Shown here: positions 26,564 to 36,300 of the stretch, piece by piece
How the letters are laid out: each line of letters starts with the position of its first letter
Numbering within the stretch: the stretch's first letter is position 1
From: JAHJQZ01 sp963667595
GTDB lineage: Bacteria; Pseudomonadota; Alphaproteobacteria; Rhizobiales; Devosiaceae
Assembly: GCA_963667595.2 (NCBI GenBank)
Contig: CAXXWD010000001.1
Coordinates: forward strand, 372,001-436,000
DNA length: 64,000 bases
Direction: 5' to 3'
Notes under the pieces: generated by a model
Seen by the model: the letters and a program-made list of their open reading frames with translations, nothing else
Told to the model about the DNA's origin: nothing
The model's database searches: none
Position numbers and translations under genes: made by a program

Positions 26564-27691
26564 ATGGCCGAAGTCATTCTTGAAAATGTCGGTAAGTCCT
26601 TCGGGGCGCATTCGGTATTGTCGGGCATGAACCTGACCGTTAAAGATGGCGAATTCGTTGTCCTGGTCGGCCCGTCAGGCTGTGGCAAGTCGACCACTCT
26701 TCAGTTGATCGCCGGACTCGAGATGGCAACCGAGGGCGTCATCCGGATCGGCGGCAAGGACGTGACCGATCTGCCGCCGAAGGCACGCAACATTGCCATG
26801 GTATTCCAATCCTATGCCTTGTTTCCGCACATGACGGTGCGCGACAATATCGCTTTTGGCCCGAGACTGCGTCACGAGGGCAAGGACAAGATCGACAGCG
26901 AAATCAGAAACGTCGCTGACATGCTGCAGATTGAGCAATATCTCGATCGCAAGCCAAAGGCGCTTTCGGGGGGGCAGCGTCAGCGCGTTGCACTGGCCCG
27001 AGCGCTGGTGCGTCGCCCCGGTGTGTTCCTGATGGATGAACCGCTGTCCAATCTCGACGCAAAGCTCAGGATCGAAGCTCGCAGCTTCCTTGCCAAAATG
27101 CACAAGGATTTGGGCATCACTACCATCTACGTGACTCACGACCAGTCCGAAGCCATGACGATGGGGAGCCGGATTGTTGTCATGAGCAATGGCCGGATCG
27201 AGCAGTCCGCGCCACCGCTGCAAATCTATAACCATCCGGTGAACCGTTTCGTTGCCGACTTCATTGGCTCACCGGCGATGAACTTCTTTCCGGTAAAAGT
27301 GGCGGATGGGCATCTTGCGTGCGAACGCATTGCCTTCGACATTTCCCTGCCGGACCAGCTTCGCGGAATCGATGAAGGTGAGTTGGCGCTGGGCGTCAGG
27401 CCCGAACACATACATATCCTGCCAAAGGGGGTCGCCGACCGTGAAAATTCCGCGACATTCCGTGTCGATGTTGTGCAGCATCTTGGCCACGAAACCTTGC
27501 TTGACCTTCGCGCCGGGGAGCACCACGGTATATGCCGCGCCGGTGCGGAAGAACAAGTCGTACCTGGTGAGACCCGCCAATTCGAATTCGACATCGAGCA
27601 TGCGCATTTGTTTGACATGACCAGTGGTATGCGCCTAACCGCACAATTGTCCGAACCGGTTGACGTCCACAGCACCCCGAAACTTGGATAG
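26564..27691 (+). CDS. Sugar ABC transporter ATPase (MsmK/UgpC-like)
   Basis: 375 residues. The nucleotide-binding domain has Walker A GPSGCGKST near residue 37, the Q-loop in MVFQSYALFPHMTV, signature LSGGQRQRVALARAL, Walker B VFLMDEPLSNLDAKLR and the H-loop in YVTHDQSEAM. A C-terminal TOBE/regulatory domain includes LGVRPEHIHIL. AGAGGAA precedes the ATG. It powers the two permeases encoded just upstream, 21 bp away. Confidence 0.95.
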   Translation: MAEVILENVGKSFGAHSVLSGMNLTVKDGEFVVLVGPSGCGKSTTLQLIAGLEMATEGVIRIGGKDVTDLPPKARNIAMVFQSYALFPHMTVRDNIAFGPRLRHEGKDKIDSEIRNVADMLQIEQYLDRKPKALSGGQRQRVALARALVRRPGVFLMDEPLSNLDAKLRIEARSFLAKMHKDLGITTIYVTHDQSEAMTMGSRIVVMSNGRIEQSAPPLQIYNHPVNRFVADFIGSPAMNFFPVKVADGHLACERIAFDISLPDQLRGIDEGELALGVRPEHIHILPKGVADRENSATFRVDVVQHLGHETLLDLRAGEHHGICRAGAEEQVVPGETRQFEFDIEHAHLFDMTSGMRLTAQLSEPVDVHSTPKLG

Positions 27692-27711
27692 CCCTTAACT
27701 GGCACCTTGAG

Positions 27712-28725
27712 ATGGTAGACCGACATTCCAGAGTGACAATGCAGGACGTTGCCTTGGCGGCGGGCGTCTCCCTGGCAACAGTCAGTCACGTACTTAACGA
27801 GACACGCTTCGTTCGGCCCGACACCGTCGAGCTGGTGCGCAAAGCGATCCGCGAGACCGGCTACACCCCCAATACACTTGCGCGAGCGCTGGTCCGCAAC
27901 TCCAGCTCCTCGGTGGGACTTGTGTTTTCCTGGATCGCCAATCCCTATTTTTCGGACATCATCTGTTCGATTGAGAGCGAGTGCTACGATGCGGGGATAT
28001 CGGTGCTGTTTTCGGACACGAATGATGATCCTGAAAAGGAACTGAAAGTCATTCAGGACCTGCATCAGCGTCGTGTCGACGGCATTTTCTTCGCACCCAG
28101 TCCAGACCCGCTCGACCGTTCCTTCGAATACCTTGTCGCCAACGAGATTCCGGCCGTGCTCGTGGATCGCATGCCGGACAAGCCGTTCGACAAGGTCGGC
28201 GTGGACAATTCCAAGGCCCTCTATCTGCTCGTCGACCATCTCGCCGGCCACGGCTACAAGAAAATCGGTTTCGTTCCCGGCCATGAAGGCTATGATACGA
28301 CACACGAACGCATCCAGGGATTTTCCGCCAGGATGCACCATCACGGTCTTGATCCCGGTGTCAGGATTGCGTCCCCCTGCAACACCACGGAAGAGGCTAC
28401 TGCACAAGTCGAGCAACTGCTCACTCGCGGCCAGTTGGACGCCATTATCACGGGCAACAACCTGTCCACGATCGGTGCCATGAAGGCGCTCAGGCATCTC
28501 GGTTTGCGCGTGCCACGGGATATCGCTCTGGTTGGTATAGACGACTTCGAATGGGCGGACAGTTTCGAGCCGCGCCTGACCGTCATCGCTCAGCCTTGTC
28601 AGGACATCGGCAGAAACGCCGCGGCTCTGATGAACTCGCGTATCGAAAATCCCACCGGACCAATCCGCACTGTGCGACTGGAGCCGCGTCTGGTCATCCG
28701 CGAGAGCTGCGGCTGTTCCCCCTGA
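27712..28725 (+). CDS. LacI-family regulator of the adjacent ABC operon
   Basis: 337 residues. HTH VTMQDVALAAGVSLATVSHV is followed by the hinge and an effector domain (VGLVFSWIANPYFSDIICSI, GIDDFEWADSFEPRLTVIAQ), ending in RLVIRESCGCSP, a typical LacI tail. It lies 20 bp after the ATPase gene, so it is the last gene of the operon, and it likely binds the operator cluster at 23131-23174. Immediately after its stop begins an IS110 remnant, marking the left edge of the accessory island. Confidence 0.92.
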   Translation: MVDRHSRVTMQDVALAAGVSLATVSHVLNETRFVRPDTVELVRKAIRETGYTPNTLARALVRNSSSSVGLVFSWIANPYFSDIICSIESECYDAGISVLFSDTNDDPEKELKVIQDLHQRRVDGIFFAPSPDPLDRSFEYLVANEIPAVLVDRMPDKPFDKVGVDNSKALYLLVDHLAGHGYKKIGFVPGHEGYDTTHERIQGFSARMHHHGLDPGVRIASPCNTTEEATAQVEQLLTRGQLDAIITGNNLSTIGAMKALRHLGLRVPRDIALVGIDDFEWADSFEPRLTVIAQPCQDIGRNAAALMNSRIENPTGPIRTVRLEPRLVIRESCGCSP

Positions 28726-29248
28726 AGCGATCGATCTCGGGGAAATAGAGCGGCAGGTAATGGGTCAGAATACGATGCTGGATCTCGGTCTTGGCCCTGG
28801 AGATCGCCTCATGCGTTTTCGACAGTTCCTGAACGTCGTTGATGCCGGCGCGAAGCGGATCATGATAGCGCTGCGTTGCCTTTATCCTGAGCATGTGCAG
28901 GATGACCTGCGCATCCTTGGGATCGTTCTTGTCCCAGCTGTTGTGCAAGGCTTCCCGGGTACGCGCAAGCGCCAGAGACGAGATCAGGCGCACTTCGAAG
29001 CCTGCTTCAGCCAGGCGCCATGCGATGGGGCGATGACAGTTGCCGGTTGCCTCGAAGGCACAGATCACCGGCCGGCCATAGTCCTGCAAAATCTCGATCA
29101 GTCGATCATGTTCTGCACGGTTGTTGAGAACCGGCAGCCGGCGGCGGCGTTTATGGTCGGGCTCTTCGATGAGAACTTCATTGCGAACCTTGGCGATGTC
29201 GATGGCTACCAACACCGCGTCGGTGGCGATGAAATCGCGATTGGTCAT
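28694..29248 (-). pseudogene. IS110-family transposase, N-terminal fragment
   Basis: The minus strand starts MTNRDFIATDAVLVAIDIAK and carries the DEDD catalytic elements: D in AIDIAK, E in CAFEATGNCHRPIAW and the Asp pair in NDPKDAQ. The C-terminal Transposase_20 domain is missing. After EIDRF, about position 28727, the frame runs into the end of the lacI gene. Hence the element is truncated by or at the island junction. It differs in subgroup from the remnant at 9784-10197, so the two are not halves of one copy. Confidence 0.82.
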
Positions 29249-29391
29249 GGTTGGTCTCTCCGGAATGGGTTGTGCAAAGACACATTCTAGAGAAACTCCG
29301 ACCGGCCATGGCCACCTCAACCGGTGCACGTCGGCAGTGAAAAGCCTCGCACACCGCAGCCTTGGCCCAAATTCTCCGTTCATTCCGTAGG

Positions 29392-29748
29392 TGCTACGGG
29401 CCATGTTACATCGCCGGTGAACTGGCAGACTGGCTACAGGATCGGGGCATGGACCATGTCCACGGAGCGCCCCTCCATCCCCAGACACAAGGAAAGATCG
29501 AGCGCTGGCACCAGACGATGAAGAACCGGGTTCTCCTGGAAAACTACTTCCTGCCCGGCGACCTCGAACGCCAGATCTCTGCCTTCGTCGAACACTACAA
29601 TCATCGGCGTTATCACGAGAGCCTCGATAATCTCACTCCCGCCGACGTCGACTTCGGGCGCGGGCAATCCATCCTCAACCAACGTGAACGGATCAAACGC
29701 AAGACCATCAACCAACGGCGCTTGCTGCATCGAAAAGCAGCCGCCTAA
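29392..29748 (+). pseudogene. IS3-family transposase OrfB, C-terminal fragment
   Basis: Only the last part of an rve-type DDE transposase remains: GPCYIAGELADWLQDRG, GAPLHPQTQGKIERWHQTMK with the catalytic Glu, VEHYNHRRYHESLDNLTPAD, and a basic tail. Upstream catalytic Asp residues are absent. An ATG at 29362 opens the frame but lies in unrelated sequence. Its end sits against the remains of a restriction-enzyme gene. Confidence 0.82.
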
Positions 29749-29992
29749 AATGACACCCCTGATGGGCCAGAGCCTCCGCTAAATCAGGCCGAACTTCTGC
29801 GCAAAATCCCTGACGACGGACACAATGGTCGTGGCGGTCGCGTCTTTCCGCTTTGGGCCAATCGCAACGCCACCAAGAGCAACATCAGTTCCGAGGTCCT
29901 GGCACTCCTAACTGACACGCTCAATCGACCAGTCTCGCCTGAGGACGTGATAGCCTATCTGGCCGCAGTAATGGTGAATAGCCCCGAGTTTT

Positions 29993-30904
29993 CTAGACGC
30001 CCTCGGTGCTCATTCTCTGCTGCCGTTCGAACTCGACGGGAGGCAGCATTCCGTTCCTGACGTGCTTGCGTATTGGGTTGTAGAACATCTCGATGTAATC
30101 GAACACGTCCTGCCGGGCTTCTGCGCGGGTTTTGTAGGCCCGGCGCCGTATCCGTTCCCGCTTGAGCAGGTTGAAGAAGCTCTCGGCGACGGCGTTGTCG
30201 TGGCAGTTGCCGCGGCGGCTCATCGAGTGTTCCAGGTTGTGATGCTTGAGGAATGCAGCCCAGTCCATGCTGGTGAACTGGGAGCCCTGGTCCGAGTGGA
30301 TCAGCACCTTGCCCTTCGGCTTCCGTCTCCACACCGCCATCAGCAATGCCTGTAGGACCACGTCCGTGGTCTGGCGGCTCTGCATCGACCATCCGACGAC
30401 ACGCCGGGAATAAAGATCGATGACGACCGCCAGGTAGGCGAAGCCTTCCAGCGTCCGGATATAAGTGATGTCTGTCACCCAGGCCCGATCAGGGACTTCT
30501 ACGTCGAACTGCCGGTCCAGCGTGTTGTCGACGACGACCGAAGGCTTGCCACCATAGCTTCCCGGCCGGCGCTTGTAGCCGATCTGGGCCTTGATCCCGG
30601 CCAGTCTTGCCAGTCGTGCAACCCGGTTCGGGCAACAGGTCTCTCCCTGATCAAGAAGATCATCGTGGAGCTTGCGATAGCCATAGACCTTGCCGCTGTC
30701 ATGCCAGGCTGCCCTGATGAGCTCGGTCTGCCGGACATCCTCCTCCGCTCGCTTGCTCAGCGGGGTCTTCAGCCAGGCATAGAAGCCACTGGGTTGGATG
30801 CGCAGGCACCGACACATCGCACGCACCGAAAACAGCGGGCGATGCTCGGCAACGAACGCGTATCTCACTTTGCATCCTTGGCGAAATACGCGGTCGCTTT
30901 TTTT
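29993..30904 (-). CDS. IS3-family transposase OrfB (DDE integrase), read by frameshift
   Basis: From the slippage site the frame reads KKSDRVFRQGCKVRYAFVAE and contains the HTH_21 region (RCLRIQPSGFYAWLKTPLSK) and the rve domain: Asp in AWVTDITYIRT, Asp in LIHSDQGSQFTS, and Glu in NAVAESFFNLLKRE. It ends RMSTEGV just inside the left repeat. No frame lesion is seen, so the element may still be active as an OrfAB fusion. Confidence 0.92.
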   Translation of the reverse strand, partial: KKSDRVFRQGCKVRYAFVAEHRPLFSVRAMCRCLRIQPSGFYAWLKTPLSKRAEEDVRQTELIRAAWHDSGKVYGYRKLHDDLLDQGETCCPNRVARLARLAGIKAQIGYKRRPGSYGGKPSVVVDNTLDRQFDVEVPDRAWVTDITYIRTLEGFAYLAVVIDLYSRRVVGWSMQSRQTTDVVLQALLMAVWRRKPKGKVLIHSDQGSQFTSMDWAAFLKHHNLEHSMSRRGNCHDNAVAESFFNLLKRERIRRRAYKTRAEARQDVFDYIEMFYNPIRKHVRNGMLPPVEFERQQRMSTEGV

Positions 30905-31134
30905 AGGATGTCGCGCTCCTCGGTGACGCGCGTCAGCTCCTTCTTCAGTCGTCGAATCTCGGCATCCTTGCCATCGTCGGCCGACCCCGCCGCCGAAAAC
31001 CTCCTCTTCCACTCGTAGAGCGAGTGCGGGCTGACCCCGAGACGCTTCGAAACCTCCGCAACCGGATAGCCCCGTTCGGTGATCTGTGCCACCGCGTCCC
31101 GCTTGAACTCGTCACTGAAGTTGGCTTTGCCCAT
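30865..31134 (-). CDS. IS3-family transposase OrfA
   Basis: 89 residues: FSDEFKRDAVAQITERGYPV, then the HTH VAEVSKRLGVSPHSLYEWK and a leucine-zipper-like tail (EIRRLKKELTRVTEERDILK). It binds the element ends. A run of seven A on the coding strand (30898-30904 on the plus strand as T7) within ILKKATAYF allows minus-one slippage into OrfB. Confidence 0.92.
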   Translation of the reverse strand: MGKANFSDEFKRDAVAQITERGYPVAEVSKRLGVSPHSLYEWKRRFSAAGSADDGKDAEIRRLKKELTRVTEERDILKKATAYFAKDAK

Positions 31135-31834
31135 CTTGGCCTCCTTGCCTCAAAATTAGGGAAGAAGGCGTCTACGAATCTAGGGGCTATTCATGGCTCA
31201 CCCCGCCTTCACCGCACACTTTGCCGACGATCTTGTTCAGCCGGGGCTCAGGGTGCCGCTGACGGCGGATCCGGCGCTGTTCGGAGCGGCGGTGGAACTC
31301 GGGCGCGAGGTGATCTGGCTTCACACCTATGGCGAACGCTTCGACGACTCCGAGGCTGGCCGGCCGAAGGGTCCGCCGCGCATGAGCAAGGGCGATGCAC
31401 CAACCATTCCGGCCGATGGTGCCATTCCCGGCGCACCGGAGCCGCTACCGGAGACGACGGACTATAACGCCGACAGGCGCCGCCTGCACGTGGGCAAGGG
31501 GCATATCGACAACGTACCGCCCGAGGTCTGGGCCTATGAGGTATCGGGCAAGAACGTCCTAAGACAATGGTTCAGCTATCGCCGCCGCGATAGGACAAAG
31601 CCTCAAATTGGCGATCGACGTCCTCCCTCGCCGCTCGATTCCATTTAGCCCGACCACTGGTTGCCCGAATACACTAACGATCTCATCAACCTCTTGAACG
31701 TGCTTGGGCGCTTGGTAGTGCTCGAACCGAAGCAAGAGGCTCTGCTCGATCAAATTCTTGCCGAGCCTTTGATCACAGTTGCGCAGTTCAGCGCGTCGCC
31801 TGACAATAACGACGATTCGTGAGGACTGTCGCCG

Positions 31835-32104
31835 ATGGGCAAACCGCAGCTTGAGATGTTTCCGGAAGAGAATGAGCTTTTCCCCACCGAGCCGGTCGTG
31901 TTCCATCCCGATCCAGCGCGCATCCGTCGGCGCTTGGCGAACATCCTTAGGCAGGCGCGCGCAGCCGAAAGCATGCCCTGGTACAGCAATACTCGCCGGC
32001 TTTATGAGAAGATTGTTCCGCAGATGGTGCTGGCTCTTCCCGAACTTGAGGCAGCGCAATTGCGGATAGAGTTCGAAGACGAACTCGAACGCTTGAAGAT
32101 CTAG
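31835..32104 (+). CDS. Small acidic protein linked to the restriction remnant (unknown function)
   Basis: 89 residues, starting MGKPQLEMFPEENELFPTEP and ending in a helical acidic segment (EAAQLRIEFEDELERLKI). I do not recognise a domain. It starts 12 bp after the end of the type ISP-like remnant on the same strand, with a purine-rich site (GAGGAC) before the ATG. It therefore looks like a cotranscribed accessory gene of that system, now orphaned. A terminator-like hairpin follows at 32256. Confidence 0.6.
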   Translation: MGKPQLEMFPEENELFPTEPVVFHPDPARIRRRLANILRQARAAESMPWYSNTRRLYEKIVPQMVLALPELEAAQLRIEFEDELERLKI

Positions 32105-32255
32105 ATGCTCGACCCCGGCATATCCAAAGTTTGATGGCGCGTTTTGCGAAGCCTTTGGCGCTTTTCAGAAGCTTGTCGTAACGGGTAACGTTGAAACCTG
32201 CGGACATACATACCGGATAGGTCCTGCTATTCGCCGTTACATACGCGCGTTGGGG

Positions 32256-32282
32256 GTGCGTACTTTTGTGCGCACTTTTTTG
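32256..32282 (+). terminator. Rho-independent terminator
   Basis: The stem GTGCGTAC/GTGCGCAC (one G-T pair, loop TTTT) is followed immediately by seven T. It would end transcription of the small gene at 31835. Confidence 0.75.
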
Positions 32283-32357
32283 TCGTGCGCCGTGATCACA
32301 CGCACGAAATTAACCTGACGGGATTACACGAATTCCTCCTAACCCACGGAGGCTATT

Positions 32358-33317
32358 GTGAAATCCCCTGGACTTGCCGCTTTGACCGAAGACTATATCG
32401 TGATGTGCCGGGAGAACCGGGCGCTAAGCGAGAATTCGGTTCTGGCCTATCAGCAAGATCTGGCGTGCTTTTGCAGATTCTCGCGTTCAAAGGACCTGGA
32501 AGCGGCCCTGAACCAGGAAAATATACTCGCCTATCTACGCCATCTCAGGGAGGTACGCAGACTTAAGCCGGCAACGGTGCGCCGGCGTATGCTGACGATT
32601 AAGGCCTTTACTGCCTGGCTCCATCGCACGCATCGCGTCGCGCGCTTCGCCTTCGCCGATCTCGAGCTCGAACTGAAACTACCGCACCGCCTACCCCGGC
32701 CGATCGACCACGCAACGCTGGCCACCCTGTTATCCGCCGGGTCGCGCAAGCCCAAACCGGCGGAAGCGGAAACGGTCTTCACGCCATTGCCGACCGATCC
32801 GGAACACTCGACGGCATTGGCCATGAAGCTCTTGCTGGCCACCGGCATCCGCATTGGTGAGCTGACGCATATCCGTCTCGGAGACGTCAGCGACGGCGCC
32901 GGAAGGCTCCGGATCAGAGGCAAGGGCAACAGGGAACGCACCGTCTATATCGGCAACAGCCAACTGCGCGCCGCGCTTCAGGACTATCTCATAAATCGCG
33001 CGCGCCTGACCACCGACACGGATTACCTCTTTCTCAACCGCAACCGGCAACGCCTTACGGAACAGGCCTTTCGCATGCGGTTACGACGCTTGTCTGCCGA
33101 TTTGCAGATTCAGCCTTACGTCACCCCTCACCGCTTTCGCCACTCCGCCGCGACGCTGTTAGTCGAGGAAGGCATCGACATCCGCATCGTCCAGCGCCTC
33201 TTAGGGCACGCCAGCATCTCGACGACAGAGATCTACACCTACGTCTCCGACACATCCCTCCGCGCCGCGCTTCTGGCCGCTGATCCTCTCTCAAAGCTGG
33301 CATCCGAGTTCTCATAA
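32358..33317 (+). CDS. Tyrosine recombinase (XerC/D-like integrase)
   Basis: 319 residues from a GTG with GGAGG six bases upstream. The N-terminal SAM-like domain spans residues 8-100 (NSVLAYQQDLACFCRFSRSK). The catalytic domain carries Arg in ATGIRIGELTHIRLGD, the HxxR box TPHRFRHSAATLL, the GH in LLGHASISTTEIY and the nucleophilic Tyr in that last motif. All catalytic residues look present. It lies between the restriction remnant and the STAND-like gene, 66 bp upstream of the latter. It could mobilise that gene, but no attachment repeats were found. Confidence 0.9.
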   Translation: MKSPGLAALTEDYIVMCRENRALSENSVLAYQQDLACFCRFSRSKDLEAALNQENILAYLRHLREVRRLKPATVRRRMLTIKAFTAWLHRTHRVARFAFADLELELKLPHRLPRPIDHATLATLLSAGSRKPKPAEAETVFTPLPTDPEHSTALAMKLLLATGIRIGELTHIRLGDVSDGAGRLRIRGKGNRERTVYIGNSQLRAALQDYLINRARLTTDTDYLFLNRNRQRLTEQAFRMRLRRLSADLQIQPYVTPHRFRHSAATLLVEEGIDIRIVQRLLGHASISTTEIYTYVSDTSLRAALLAADPLSKLASEFS

Positions 33318-33383
33318 CTTAGGATTATGATTTCACTTCAGTATCCAGATTTCCAATGCGGTCCCGGTTAGCGCAGAACGACA

Positions 33384-36300
33384 ATGAGCAAACAAGACGG
33401 TGGTTTTGAAAATTTTGTTGGCGATGTTCTGTATGCATGGCGCAGACAATTTAGAGGTGTGCGTATCTCAGATGTTCGCAGCCGTGGAGGGATTGACGGG
33501 GGTCGAGACTATGAAATCGAAGTGTCCGCCAATTGTCATCACCTAGTTCAGTTTTTGGGCAGAACCCTGACACCCGGTGGAATTTACTTCGTGGAAGCGA
33601 AATCTATCGGAACGGCCGGAGGTAACGGTCGTGTAAGACTTGATTATCACCGAGGATCTCCGAATCTTAGTAAATCTCTAGGAGCGTGCGCGGGGTTCTT
33701 CTTTCTCACAAATGCATTCTCACCTCCAACAGATCAGGTTAGCTATCAAAATATTTGCAAACTTAGCCCTGAACTACAGTTTTTTGACGTAATTGATGGT
33801 GAGTTGCTTTCAAACTTGGCTAGATCTTTTGATGTTCCGCTTCCCAACGGTGTCAGCTTTCTGGGTCCGCAAGCCGATCCACGTGCGAGCAATCACAACG
33901 GGATAGTCACGATCCCATACCTATCGAAGTTTAGAGATCCCTCGGGAGAGATTTTGAAGGTTGTTGTCAGTGTCTTTAATCGCACGAACGAGCAACTAAA
34001 TGGCGAACTGTTCTTTGTAAACGATGAAGAATGGGCTGGAATAGAATTGGAAGGCGTATCAACGCCTGATGTATTTCCAAACCCAACACTATGGGCATTT
34101 CACCATCAAATAGGACGTGAAGTCATCCTAGATCCTTATTCCAGTGCGGCGTTTATTTGGTACCTTAAGCCGGTCAACAGAACGATCATCGTTGGTCGCG
34201 AAACCAGCAAACACTATCAGAGTGTCAGATCAGCACTCAGATTGCGGGCAAGAGATCAAATATTCAATGTATTGGACAAATTCGAGCGCTTTGATCTCAC
34301 GTTCCTGCCCCCTTTTGTCGGCGCAACTCACAAGAAGACAGTTGATGACATCGCCAAATGGGCTGATTCTGCCCTGTCTGAAAGGGGAATTGCCGACGAT
34401 CCGAAAATTATCCTTCTGTTCGGTGAAACCGGCGTGGGCAAGAGCAGGATCATCGATGAAACGACGAACAAGTCGATTTCCGGCACGGGAGCATCTGTCC
34501 TCAGGTTTACAATTCCTGAAAAGGGAGGCTCTCTGAGGAGAGTTCAATTGCGCGCGATTAAAGACGATCTTAAAGCGGTAACAGGTGAACCGATCCAGGG
34601 TGAAACCTTGGTTGAAGTGCTTTTTAATCTAGTCCACAGCCGTTTCTATATAAAACATAATACAATATTTATAGTGATAGAAGACTTTCATAACGCTGAT
34701 GATGAGTTGCTTAACCTATTCAGTGAGCAAAACTCACGGGATGAGTGTAACTGCAAGAACCTGAGGTTCATTCTGTCCGCCCGCGATGATGGCACCTACC
34801 ACAATCGAGGTTACGATCAATTCCTGGCTACCGCGTTGCAAATACAATCTACCAACTGGATCAAATGCTGTAGGGTCACCAGACTCGCCGAAAGCGAGGC
34901 GCTCGATCTAATAAGACTCATTTTTGATGATATTTCAGATGGCGGCATCGAAAAGATCCACAGGTTAAGCGAAGGGGTGCCGATCCGCACAATTCAGACG
35001 ATAGAACACCTACTTGATGCGAGTATCGTTGAGATCACGAGCAGGGGTAGTGTCTCGATCGTCAACATGGAAGCCTTTAGAAGAAAGGCCGAAAGCTTGC
35101 CGAGGAACGTCGAGGATCTTTTCCTGAAACGCGTTTCCAATCTCCTCCGTGTAGACGACTCCCACGCAGCTGTGAAAACTCTCCTAATCTTCAGCATCTT
35201 TGGAAATGCTGTGCCGAAAGATGTTCTCGATACCGATGAAGATATGCGTTCGAGTCTAGAGCTGCTGGTCGAATGGGGATTTTTGAGGGAGAACCAGCAT
35301 CATGAGGTCGTTGAATGGAAACACGAGACTATAGAGATCTTCTTTGCGACAATGCTGGAGCGATGGATCGTATCACCTTCAAGGGCTCCAGAATTCTGTA
35401 GGCACTACCCCGACGCTGCTGACTGCGTCCTAGATAGTGAGGCATTTCGCTCGCATATCGACTGCCAAACAGAAGCAAAGATCTTGACGGTTGCAGAGCG
35501 AGATGAACCTGCTCGAGAAGGCTGGCACGAGCTATACCAACATGCAGCCTCAATTTCCTCATTTCAAACGGTCAGCACAAAGGCGGGGTGGTATGAGTGC
35601 ATCGATTTTGCCGTAAGATCGGCGCTTCAGGATCCGGGGTTCGATCAAGAAACGATTTCGAAGTTACTTTTGTTGAAAGTATTTATCGGCACCTACTTTC
35701 GATCCTACGCAAGCGCAGAAGCGGCGGTTCAGTCCGGTCTATCCTGGCTCGAACACGGTCCCTTCGAGACCAGATTGCAGGATCGAACCGCCGAATGGAT
35801 GAATCAACTGAGTGCTCACGCTTTGCTCGATGCGGGTCACTCCGCGTCAGCGTTGTCAGACCTCTTGCGGATGAACACGAAAATGCAGTTGCATGACTAT
35901 CTTCGCGAGGACTTGGATTTTACCTACAACGTTCACAATTGCCTTCGCATGGCGTTTAACTATCTAAATTTCTTCGATCTTGGCGTCCTTCATAGCCAAA
36001 TGGCGAACCAGACCTGCATGCAGCTAAATCAGGATCATGTCCTTGGTAGTTCTTTCGGAGATGAAGCGATGCTATATTACTTTGTAGAGCCAGAGCGTTC
36101 TCGAAACATGCTCCAGCGATCGATTGATGTGCTTACGCGATGCGAAAACCAACAGCATCTGATACATAGCCAAGTCAGTTTGATAGGTGCCGAGCTCCCC
36201 GGCAGATACAGGGCGAGAGATAGAGAATGGATTGCGGCGCAAGAGAGCTGGGTTTCTGAGGAACTCACTAAAGTCCTGGCAAGAGGTTACAGCTCGATAA

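Larger units (their letters stand above)
29975..31193 (-). mobile_element. IS3-family insertion sequence, complete, with TGG target duplication
   Basis: Terminal inverted repeats are clear: TGAATAGCCCC at the left, and its exact complement GGGGCTATTCA at the right, both continuing into a shared AGACGCC-type end with a few mismatches. The 3-bp duplication TGG flanks it at 29972-29974 and 31194-31196. Removing the element and one TGG restores the reading frame of the interrupted restriction gene (VMAHPAF). It encodes orfA and orfB with an A7 slippage site. Confidence 0.92.
29765..31822 (+). pseudogene. Type ISP-like restriction-modification enzyme, C-terminal remnant interrupted by an IS3 element
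   Basis: Before the insertion (29765-29974) the frame reads LLRKIPDDGHNGRGGRVFPL and EDVIAYLAAVM. After it (from 31194) it resumes MAHPAFTAHFADDLVQPGL, then GREVIWLHTYGERF, NVPPEVWAYEVSGKNVLRQW and DRRPPSPLDSI. This matches my knowledge of the C-terminal target-recognition region of single-chain type ISP enzymes, which are about 1500 residues or longer. An in-frame TAG at 31646 is followed by further homologous sequence (PDHWLPEYTNDLINLLNVLG) to a TGA at 31820. The helicase, nuclease and methylase parts are gone. Three lesions are present: 5' deletion, IS insertion and amber codon. Confidence 0.8.

Noticed and set aside
27226..28497. 423-codon open frame on the minus strand
   Set aside because: Antisense to the LacI regulator and the ATPase 3' end; no recognisable domain.
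9784..29248. Idea that the two IS110-type fragments are halves of one split element
   Set aside because: The C-terminal fragment at 9784 looks IS1111-like while the N-terminal fragment at 28694 is of the other IS110 subgroup, so they come from different elements.
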